From Synergistaceae bacterium (GTDB taxonomy: Bacteria; Synergistota; Synergistia; Synergistales; Aminobacteriaceae), in assembly GCA_022837505.1 (NCBI GenBank), contig JALHFZ010000041.1, positions 4,461-19,586 of the forward strand: a stretch of 15,126 bases of DNA, given 5' to 3'. Both the position numbers and the translations under genes were made by a program. Every line of letters starts with the position of its first letter. Within the stretch, counting starts at the first letter, position 1. The notes under the pieces are model-generated. The model did no database searches and was not told where the DNA came from. It saw only the letters and a list, made by a program, of their open reading frames with translations. Shown piece by piece: positions 1 through 5,091 of this stretch.

Positions 1-558
1 AGGTCGAATCGCTCCCCTGAGGACGCCAGACGGGTCGGATTGGCATATGTCGCAGGCTACCCCGTAGCGGAAGATCTGCCCGATGATCCCCCGTAATCTG
101 TGGGCCGTTTCCAGGAATCCAGCATCCTCCGCCACCCGGCAGACGGCAAGAACATCCGAGGGGGTAATCGAGTTCACGTCTCTTTGTCCGAGGGCGGGAA
201 GAATATATTTTTCGAGGCGAAGCGTTATGGTCTTCAAATGCCCCGCGGAGGACGATCCCTCCATCCTGCGCTTGAGCCAGTCTTCGGTGAGGGCTTCAAA
301 GGTCACGGCGCTGCCCTTCCCCTGCGTCTCCTCCGGTGCTTTTCTGTACAGGATATTCGCCTCTCTGGCCCGCTTCAGGCTCATCTCCGGATAGGAGCCG
401 AGATGCTTTCTTTTCTCCTTCTTCCCCTGCCACGTCCTGGCGATCCAGTATTTTTTTCCGTTCGGTGTGACCTGCAGAATCAGCCCATTTCCGTCGCTCA
501 GATAATATCTCTTCTGCCTGATCTCCGCTCTCCTGCACAGAACTTCACTCAAGACCAT
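1..558 (-). CDS. P4-type tyrosine site-specific integrase (N-terminal part, truncated by window edge)
   Basis: Reading the minus strand from an ATG at 558 gives 186 uninterrupted codons to the left edge. The N-terminus (about residues 1-75) looks like the arm-type DNA-binding domain (DUF4102) of P4/CP4-57 integrases, with YYLSDGNGLILQVTPNGKKYW followed by KRKHLGSYPEMSLKRARE. Residues about 85-175 fit the SAM-like core-binding domain (TFEALTEDWLKRR, ILPALGQRDVNSITPSDVLA, AHRLRGIIGQIFRYGVA). The catalytic R-H-R-Y domain would lie beyond the edge, so activity cannot be judged. Such integrases catalyse integration and excision of genomic islands at the 3' ends of tRNA or tmRNA genes. This gene sits just downstream of ssrA in the same orientation, as intA of CP4-57 does in E. 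coli. An in-frame GTG at 582 is an alternative start. A G-rich purine stretch precedes the ATG, but the ribosome site is not decisive. Confidence 0.9.
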   Translation of the reverse strand, partial: MVLSEVLCRRAEIRQKRYYLSDGNGLILQVTPNGKKYWIARTWQGKKEKRKHLGSYPEMSLKRAREANILYRKAPEETQGKGSAVTFEALTEDWLKRRMEGSSSAGHLKTITLRLEKYILPALGQRDVNSITPSDVLAVCRVAEDAGFLETAHRLRGIIGQIFRYGVACDICQSDPSGVLRGAIRP

Positions 559-590
559 CGAACCCCCGTCCCCTTTCTCCACCGATTATT

Positions 591-621
591 CACCGTATGA
601 CAAAACGCCAATCATACGGTG
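591..621. repeat. Perfect 10-bp inverted repeat upstream of the integrase gene
   Basis: CACCGTATGA (591-600) and TCATACGGTG (612-621) are perfect inverted copies separated by 11 bp. A second, shorter inverted pair, ATCGTC (636-641) and GACGAT (649-654), follows. Both lie in the gene-free stretch between the integrase start and the ssrA terminator, where integrase arm sites, excisionase sites or an operator controlling the integrase would be expected. There is no poly-T tract, so a terminator is unlikely. The role is inferred from position only. Confidence 0.55.
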
Positions 622-686
622 GAGTCCTACGGTTTATCGTCGGATATAGACGATTTTAGGCGAACGGGTGCGGACGATCAATAGGC

Positions 687-732
687 AAAAAATGAGCCCC
701 CATCCGGTTTTTCGAACTTCCCCGGATGGGGG
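687..732 (-). terminator. Rho-independent terminator of ssrA
   Basis: On the minus strand an 11-bp perfect stem (arms 722-732 and 697-707, CCCCCATCCGG pairing with CCGGATGGGGG) encloses a 14-nt loop and is followed by TTTTTT at 692-687. The 5' arm overlaps the presumed acceptor 3' strand of the tmRNA. Terminator folding and tmRNA acceptor pairing are therefore mutually exclusive for those bases. The loop contains GTTCGAAA, which resembles a T-loop sequence. Confidence 0.8.
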
Positions 733-1066
733 CGAACTAAGAGTCCGACAAGGGCCGGCCGTGAAGGCGCTACGAGCGTAGTTTCCGATTTGGTGTCGGT
801 TTGAAGCTCCCGGAAACAGGATCTTCGCACCCGAGCCCCCTTATCTTTTTTCCGGGACCGGAGACACTCCCCGAAAAGCATCCGCCATTTTGTGTCGCCT
901 TATACGAAAGCGGCGGCTACTGCCGCATAAGACGTGGCAGCGCTAAGCTGCCAGTGCGTAATTATTGTTGTTGACGTTTGTCTTTGTGTCCGCGTTTAAC
1001 GAGGTTCGGACGACCTCGGCTCGCTCCTTCAGACCCTCCAGCATGCCGTCGAAACCAATCGCCCCC
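727..1066 (-). ncRNA. ssrA: tmRNA (transfer-messenger RNA) with an atypical 3' end
   Basis: tmRNA charged with alanine rescues stalled ribosomes together with SmpB. The minus strand begins GGGGGCGATTGGTTTCGACG, a classic tmRNA 5' end. PK1 is visible as CGAGGT/ACCTCG plus GTCCG/CGGAC. About 12 nt later comes a tag reading frame at 975-943 ending in YALAA and TAG; the most likely tag is VNNNNYALAA, with the resume codon uncertain. A GGCAGC/GCTGCC hairpin surrounds the stop, as helix 5 does. Helix 2 pairs TGAAGG with CCTTCA and AGGGTC with GGCCCT. The 3' end has TCGCCCCC followed by A, an 8-bp complement of the 5' GGGGGCGA. However, only about 15 nt separate helix 2 from it, without a recognisable T-arm, and the next bases are TCC rather than CCA. 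The gene starts 24 bp after smpB, and an integrase gene lies downstream. Identity is secure; the 3' end is not. Confidence 0.88.
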
Positions 1067-1090
1067 GGAATAAGATGCCGAGGCTGGTTT

Positions 1091-1552
1091 TCAGTCCTTG
1101 CTTCTCTCCTTCAGGCTTCGCGCCATATCCCGTTTCGCGTCCCGTTCGGAGAGGGAATCCCTTTTGTCGTGAAGCATTTTCCCCTTGACCAGGGCCAGTT
1201 CCACCTTCGCCCGTTTTCCCTCTTTTATGTACACCGACAGTGGAACGAGGGTCAGGCCTTTTTCCCGGACCTTGCTGAAAAGGCGCAGGATTTCGTTTTT
1301 CTTCATCAGAAGCTTCCGGTCCCGGAGGGGCTCATGATTGTAATAGCTGCCCTTTTCATAGGGGGAGATGTGAACCCCCACGAGCCAGAGTTCCCCGTTC
1401 CGGATGAGGGCATACCCCTCCTTCAGATTAACCTTTCCATCCCGCACGGACTTGATCTCCGTCCCCGTGAGGACGATGCCGCACTCAAAAGTCTCAAGGA
1501 TGAAATAGTCGTGCCGGGCTTTTCTGTTCTGGGCTACGGTTCTGTCGGCCAT
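1091..1552 (-). CDS. smpB: SsrA-binding protein SmpB
   Basis: The 153-residue product has normal SmpB length and matches the family throughout. It opens with VAQNRKARHDYFILETFECGI, followed by LTGTEIKSVRDGKVNLKEGYA and the HISPYEKGSYYNHEPLRDRKLL block. The C-terminal tail is basic (GKMLHDKRDSLSERDAKRDMARSLKERS), the part known to insert into the mRNA channel of stalled ribosomes. SmpB binds the tRNA-like domain of tmRNA and brings it to ribosomes lacking a stop codon. The ATG at 1552 is preceded by CCGGAGAAAACTT. A sigma70-like promoter lies just upstream (1571-1599), and ssrA follows 24 bp after the stop, so the RNA and its partner are probably co-transcribed. Confidence 0.97.
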   Translation of the reverse strand: MADRTVAQNRKARHDYFILETFECGIVLTGTEIKSVRDGKVNLKEGYALIRNGELWLVGVHISPYEKGSYYNHEPLRDRKLLMKKNEILRLFSKVREKGLTLVPLSVYIKEGKRAKVELALVKGKMLHDKRDSLSERDAKRDMARSLKERSKD

Positions 1553-1570
1553 AAGTTTTCTCCGGTTGAA

Positions 1571-1599
1571 AGTATACCAGTTTGGTCAGTATTAGTCAA
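1571..1599 (-). promoter_or_regulatory. Sigma70-type promoter of smpB (and probably ssrA)
   Basis: On the minus strand TTGACT (1599-1594) and TATACT (1576-1571) are separated by exactly 17 bp and lie about 20 bp upstream of the smpB ATG. Both hexamers are close to consensus. No comparably good promoter was seen in the short smpB-ssrA gap. Confidence 0.75.
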
Positions 1600-1623
1600 C
1601 CTCACTGGAGCTATTCCCGAGAT

Positions 1624-1664
1624 GGAAAAAGAGATTCCGGCGGGAAAAGCCGAAACCTCTTTTC
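1624..1664 (-). terminator. Terminator after tRNA-Pro
   Basis: On the minus strand an imperfect hairpin, AAAAGAGGTTTCGGC against GCCGGAATCTCTTTTT, begins about 13 nt after the tRNA 3' end and finishes in a T-rich tract. It separates the tRNA transcript from the smpB promoter. Its A-rich and T-rich arms could also stop transcription in the other direction. Confidence 0.65.
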
Positions 1665-1676
1665 GATCTTCAAATC

Positions 1677-1754
<78 letters not shown>

Positions 1755-1795
1755 ACAGCAAATATCGCCGGGCAGAAAAACCGGCAACGGCGAGA

Positions 1796-1825
1796 ATTGT
1801 AACACCCGGAAGGCTACCTCGTCAA
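1796..1825 (-). promoter_or_regulatory. Sigma70-type promoter of tRNA-Pro
   Basis: TTGACG (1825-1820) and TACAAT (1801-1796) on the minus strand are separated by 18 bp and lie about 40 bp upstream of the mature tRNA, leaving a short leader for RNase P. The -35 element lies inside the last codons of the upstream protein gene, which ends at 1814. Confidence 0.7.
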
Positions 1826-2446
1826 ACGGTCATCCCGTTTTCGTTCGTCCTCACCCGATGAGTTTCCGCCGGCGTGGTTGTTCTTCCAGGAGATGCGGTT
1901 TCCCGGGGCTCCTTCAGCGGCGAGGGGGATTTCAGTCCATCCCCAGGGGGTGACGAGGAGGAATCGGAAGACTATCCCCTGCTGACCCAAAGCCCTGATA
2001 TGGGAGAGGTAGCGGTAGATGTCACCGATGATGATGCTGTCGCTTATGACCCAGATTCTGCGGCACAGTTTCCGGTTGAACAGAGAGGCATAGTCGATGG
2101 CTATCCGGAGGCTGTCCTCGAAATCAGAGGGGCCGGCGTTGACCACAACGACATCCTCGTGGCCCGCAGGCCGCTTCAGGTTGGGAATAAGGTCGGCGTA
2201 ATCGTCAACCCACTCAAGCTGGGTGAAAAGCCGCTCTCCGTCCAATTCGAGGACATTTTCAAAGAGAGCTGTGAGCGGATCTCCCCCGTTCTCCGATGTG
2301 TCGCCGGCGATGGCTTCTTCCATCCACTGCTGGAGCTGAGAGACGATTTTGAGTATGTATTTGGGATAGTCCGAACCTGCCATGGCTGAAAGAATCTCCC
2401 CCACCGTCCAGTTTTCATTCTCTTCGTATCTGTTTTCCTGTGTCAT
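1814..2446 (-). CDS. Conserved-looking hypothetical protein, 210 aa
   Basis: I do not recognise this protein. The ATG at 2446 follows a good ribosome site (GGAGGTTTGA), and a promoter lies further upstream (2477-2505), so expression looks real. The product is soluble and acidic with no signal peptide or membrane segment. Residues about 1-80 are probably helical (VGEILSAMAGSDYPKYILKIVSQLQQWMEE). Residues about 85-175 look alpha/beta, with hydrophobic strands VVVVNAGPSDFEDSL, RRIWVISDSIIIGDIYRYL and GIVFRFLLVTPWGWTEI. The last 30 residues are hydrophilic and probably disordered (GNSSGEDERKRDDRLTR). The alternation of strands and helices could suggest a Rossmann-like or nuclease-like core, but no catalytic motif is evident. 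It is transcribed toward tRNA-Pro and smpB, and its 3' end carries the tRNA promoter. Confidence 0.85.
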   Translation of the reverse strand: MTQENRYEENENWTVGEILSAMAGSDYPKYILKIVSQLQQWMEEAIAGDTSENGGDPLTALFENVLELDGERLFTQLEWVDDYADLIPNLKRPAGHEDVVVVNAGPSDFEDSLRIAIDYASLFNRKLCRRIWVISDSIIIGDIYRYLSHIRALGQQGIVFRFLLVTPWGWTEIPLAAEGAPGNRISWKNNHAGGNSSGEDERKRDDRLTR

Positions 2447-2476
2447 TCAAACCTCCATGGTTCCCGTAGTGATTGA

Positions 2477-2505
2477 AGCATAGCACATTGGTCTCCGGGT
2501 CACAA
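2477..2505 (-). promoter_or_regulatory. Sigma70-type promoter of the hypothetical gene at 1814-2446
   Basis: TTGTGA (2505-2500) and TATGCT (2482-2477) on the minus strand are spaced by 17 bp, about 30 bp before the start codon. It sits in the 182-bp divergent region shared with the isochorismatase-family gene. Confidence 0.65.
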
Positions 2506-2591
2506 CAGACAATTTGCCTGATGCAGAGTGGGCAAAAAATCTATTTCTCTTCGAGCGCACTGAAGAGACAGCGCGAGGGTCATGCATAGGG

Positions 2592-2597
2592 TACAAT
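2592..2597 (+). promoter_or_regulatory. Possible -10 box for the hydrolase/malic enzyme genes
   Basis: TACAAT lies about 30 bp upstream of the ATG at 2629, with no convincing -35 hexamer at the expected distance. It is the best candidate in this divergent region for the plus-strand gene pair. Confidence 0.35.
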
Positions 2598-2628
2598 ACG
2601 GAAAAGACCTTTTTTCGGAGGTGACATC

Positions 2629-3186
2629 ATGGAACCATTCCGGCTTTTCCGATCTTCAACCCAGATGCTCATGGTGGACGTACAGGAGCGCCTTCTCCCA
2701 GCAATCTCCGGCTCTGAGGAAATCCGCCGCAATATTCTGAGGCTTATCCGGGCCTCGGAGGTACTGCAGATCCCCTTCTTCTACACCGAACAGTACCCGA
2801 GGGGGCTCGGACCGACGGACGGAGAAATCCTCTCCTCCCTCCCCGCAGGGGCCAGACGGTTTGAAAAAAATCATTTTTCCTGCTGCGACGAAGAGGGGTT
2901 CACCGACTTTCTGGAGCTGACCGGCCCGAACAGGATCGTCCTCTTTGGAATCGAGACCCATATCTGCATCCTGACGACCCTCCTCGACCTTCTCGCCCGG
3001 GGGCGGAAGGTGGTGCTGGTCGCCGACGCCTGCGGAAGCCGCGCGCCGGGGAACGCCGATCTTGCCCTGAAGGCCGCCGCTGCTGCCGGCGCCCTCGTCG
3101 TGTCCACGGAGACGGTGATCTATCAGCTTATGGGGCAGTCAGGGACGGCAGAATTCAAGACCCTTCTTCCCCTTTTCAAAGACTGA
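2629..3186 (+). CDS. Isochorismatase-family cysteine hydrolase
   Basis: The 185-residue product is a single isochorismatase-like (nicotinamidase/YcaC-type) domain of usual length. The putative catalytic triad is visible: Asp17 in LMVDVQERL, Lys80 in RFEKNHFSC and Cys113 in FGIETHICI. The GIETHIC motif normally carries the cis peptide before the nucleophile. Members hydrolyse amide or vinyl-ether bonds (nicotinamide, isochorismate, N-carbamoyl compounds). The metal-binding Asp-x-His of true nicotinamidases is not evident, since residues 52-60 read YTEQYPRGL, so a plain YcaC-like hydrolase of unknown substrate is more likely. The ATG is preceded by TCGGAGGTGACATC. The malic enzyme gene follows after 26 bp, suggesting an operon, though no shared pathway is obvious. 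Confidence 0.9.
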   Translation: MEPFRLFRSSTQMLMVDVQERLLPAISGSEEIRRNILRLIRASEVLQIPFFYTEQYPRGLGPTDGEILSSLPAGARRFEKNHFSCCDEEGFTDFLELTGPNRIVLFGIETHICILTTLLDLLARGRKVVLVADACGSRAPGNADLALKAAAAAGALVVSTETVIYQLMGQSGTAEFKTLLPLFKD

Positions 3187-3212
3187 TCCATTTCAAAAGG
3201 AGGCAAAGAGGC

Positions 3213-4457
3213 GTGATCATCGACCGGGAAAAAGCGCTGCTCCTCCACCGGAGGGCCCGGGGTAAAATACGGATCTACCCCACAGTCAACATCCGCAACG
3301 AGGAGGATCTGGCCCTCGCCTACATTCAGGGGGGCGTCTATGCCGCAGAGGAGATCCGAAAAGACCGGAATGCACTCTACGACTACACAGGCAAGGGAAA
3401 CCGCCTCGCCGTGATCAGCGACGGCACGGCCGTCCTCGGGATGGGGAATATCGGACCGGAAGCGGCCCTTCCCGTCATGGAGGGAAAGTGCCTTCTCTTC
3501 AAGAATTTCGGGGATGTGAACGCCATCCCCGTCTGCATCGATTCCAAGGGCCCGGAGGATATAGTGGCGGCGGCGAAGCTCCTGGCCCCGACCTTCGGCG
3601 CCATCAACATCGAGGACGTCTCGAGCCCCAACTCCTTCGCCGTGGTGGAACGGCTGCAGACAGAGCTTGATATCCCGGTCTTCTGCGACGACCAGCATGG
3701 CTCCGCCGTGGTGGTCATGGCGGCCATACTGAATGCCCTGAAGGTAGTGGAAAAAGATCTCGGAGAGGTCTCCATCGTCATCATGGGGACAGGGTCCGCA
3801 GGGATCGCCGTCGCCCGCCTTCTGCTCCATGCAGGGGTACGGCGGATCGTCGCCCTGAACCGGTGCGGCATCATCGGGGAGGGGAATGAATGCATGAACT
3901 TCGTTCAGGCTGAACTTGCGAAGAGGATCAATCCCGAGGGGCGGAGAGGGGATATCTCCGACGCCATGAAGGAGGCCGATATCTATATCGGCCTGTCGTC
4001 CCGGGGAAAAATAACGGGGGAACACATCCGTTCCATGAAGGAGAAGGGAATAGTCCTTGCCCTCTCCATGCCTGAGCCGGAGATCACCGCCGACGAAGCC
4101 CTTCAGGCGGGGGCGGCGATTTACGCCGAGGGGCTGGCGGGCTCCTTCAACGCCATGCCGAACCTTCACGCCTATCCGGGGATCGCCCGGGGACTGCTGG
4201 ATGTCCGGGCCACGGGGCTGAACGACAACATCCTCATGGAGGCGGCGAAAGCCATCGCCGGTGCCGTGGACCGCCGCCGCCTCTCGGGAAACTGCATCAT
4301 CCCCGACCTCTTCTCCGACGAAGTGACCCCAAGGGTAGCCGAGGCGGTGGCCCAGCAGGCCATGGCCGACGGGCTCGCCCGGCACCCCCTTCCCCCCCGC
4401 CAGGTATACGACGAGACGTGGAACCGCCTCTTCGGAGTCATCCAGGAAAGAGCATAG
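3213..4457 (+). CDS. Malic enzyme-like oxidoreductase, divergent (414 aa)
   Basis: Malic enzymes oxidatively decarboxylate malate to pyruvate using NAD(P). The N-terminal malic domain carries DYTGKGNRLAVISDGTAVLG (57-76), GNIGPEAALPVMEGKCLLFK with Lys92, and metal-ligand candidates Glu134-Asp135 and Asp159-Asp160. The NAD-binding domain begins with MGTGSAGIA (191-199). The length matches short bacterial malic enzymes. Several normally fixed motifs differ: AYTPG is AYIQG (36-40), HDDQHGT is CDDQHGS (158-164), and the ALANP segment reads ALSMP. Tyr37 and Lys92 are kept, so it is probably active, perhaps with altered substrate or cofactor preference. The start is GTG, with AGGAGG at 3199-3204 fixing it. 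It follows the hydrolase gene by 26 bp and ends at a strong terminator. Confidence 0.9.
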   Translation: MIIDREKALLLHRRARGKIRIYPTVNIRNEEDLALAYIQGGVYAAEEIRKDRNALYDYTGKGNRLAVISDGTAVLGMGNIGPEAALPVMEGKCLLFKNFGDVNAIPVCIDSKGPEDIVAAAKLLAPTFGAINIEDVSSPNSFAVVERLQTELDIPVFCDDQHGSAVVVMAAILNALKVVEKDLGEVSIVIMGTGSAGIAVARLLLHAGVRRIVALNRCGIIGEGNECMNFVQAELAKRINPEGRRGDISDAMKEADIYIGLSSRGKITGEHIRSMKEKGIVLALSMPEPEITADEALQAGAAIYAEGLAGSFNAMPNLHAYPGIARGLLDVRATGLNDNILMEAAKAIAGAVDRRRLSGNCIIPDLFSDEVTPRVAEAVAQQAMADGLARHPLPPRQVYDETWNRLFGVIQERA

Positions 4458-4459
4458 CG

Positions 4460-4494
4460 AAAAGAGGCCCCCGGGGGCCTCTTTTCAGTTTTTT
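4460..4494. terminator. Bidirectional terminator between convergent genes
   Basis: AAAAGAGGCCCCC (4460-4472) and GGGGGCCTCTTTT (4473-4485) form a perfect 26-bp palindrome starting 2 bp after the malic enzyme stop. T runs follow on the plus strand (4489-4494) and, within the arm, on the minus strand. It serves the plus-strand operon and probably the converging membrane-protein operon. Confidence 0.85.
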
Positions 4495-4504
4495 ATCAGG
4501 GGAG

Positions 4505-4531
4505 GATCTACCCCTTCACCAGGGGTAGATC
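4505..4531. repeat. 11-bp inverted repeat around the stop codon of the methyltransferase-like gene
   Basis: GATCTACCCCT (4505-4515) and AGGGGTAGATC (4521-4531) are perfect inverted copies with a 5-bp spacer. The TGA stop codon of the minus-strand gene (4518-4516) sits in the loop. There is no T tract directly after it; the 26-bp palindromic terminator follows. It could stabilise the mRNA 3' end or act as a tandem terminator element. Confidence 0.6.
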
Positions 4532-5091
4532 TCCCAGGTTTTCATAAGGAGCAGGGCCGTCCCCGCGAGGGTGACGAAGACCGAGTGGCGCTCGCTCCGC
4601 CAGAGGACCTCAGTAGTAAAGGGCCCGTCGAGATCCCTGAGGGTCCATTTTTTTGGAAGAAACCGCCCCGTCCGGGAGGCGTACCCTTCGTACTCCTCGC
4701 CGAAACGCCGGCGGAGAAAGGTCTCCTCCCAGGGGACGATGATGACTCCGTAGAGAAGGATGAAGGCGAGGATAAAGAGAAGGAAGGCCCCCCATCCGGC
4801 CATCATCCCCCACCCCGCGCCGATCAGCCCGTTTCCGATATAGAGGGGGTTGCGGACAAGGCCGTAGGGCCCCCAGGTGACAAGCTGCTGCGCCCCCACC
4901 TCTTCCCCCCGGTAGCGGACGATGCTTCCTGCGGCCCAGAATCGGATCCCCTGCCCGAGGGCGACGAGAAAAAGGCCCGTAAGAAGGGCCCAGGGCGCCA
5001 CCGGGCCGGCAAGATAGAGGACGGCGAGAAAAAGGGCCGTCCAGAGACCTCCCCGGAGCTTGAAAACTGCCGCCCGAAAATCAGTCATCAT
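4516..5091 (-). CDS. Isoprenylcysteine carboxyl methyltransferase/PEMT-like membrane protein
   Basis: This 191-residue membrane protein has several hydrophobic segments (WTALFLAVLYLAG, WALLTGLFLVALGQGIRFW, LLFILAFILLYGVIIV). It carries the family hallmark GPYGLVRNPLYIGNGLIG (about 74-91) and the distal EETFLRRRFGEEYEGYASR, which together form the SAM site in ICMT and phospholipid N-methyltransferases. Bacterial members modify lipids or unknown small acceptors; the substrate here cannot be told. A C-terminal extension of about 45 residues after the catalytic core ends in another hydrophobic stretch (VFVTLAGTALLLM). The start overlaps the end of the upstream flippase-like gene by 11 bp (ATGATGACTGA), indicating translational coupling. 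GGAGG is only 3 nt before the first ATG but 6 nt before the second (5088), so the second may be the real start. Confidence 0.85.
   Translation of the reverse strand: MMTDFRAAVFKLRGGLWTALFLAVLYLAGPVAPWALLTGLFLVALGQGIRFWAAGSIVRYRGEEVGAQQLVTWGPYGLVRNPLYIGNGLIGAGWGMMAGWGAFLLFILAFILLYGVIIVPWEETFLRRRFGEEYEGYASRTGRFLPKKWTLRDLDGPFTTEVLWRSERHSVFVTLAGTALLLMKTWEIYPW

Noticed and set aside
541..575. GGGGGTTCGATGG at the integrase start as a remnant of a tmRNA T-arm
   Set aside because: It resembles a T-arm 5' half, but no matching stem or acceptor sequence follows, so coincidence is as likely.
83..600. Plus-strand open frames of 103 and 166 codons
   Set aside because: They overlap the integrase coding region on the other strand, which has unmistakable family motifs.
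3123..4385. 420-codon minus-strand open frame
   Set aside because: Antisense to the malic enzyme gene; histidine/glycine/asp-rich shadow typical of GC-rich coding DNA, no recognisable domain.
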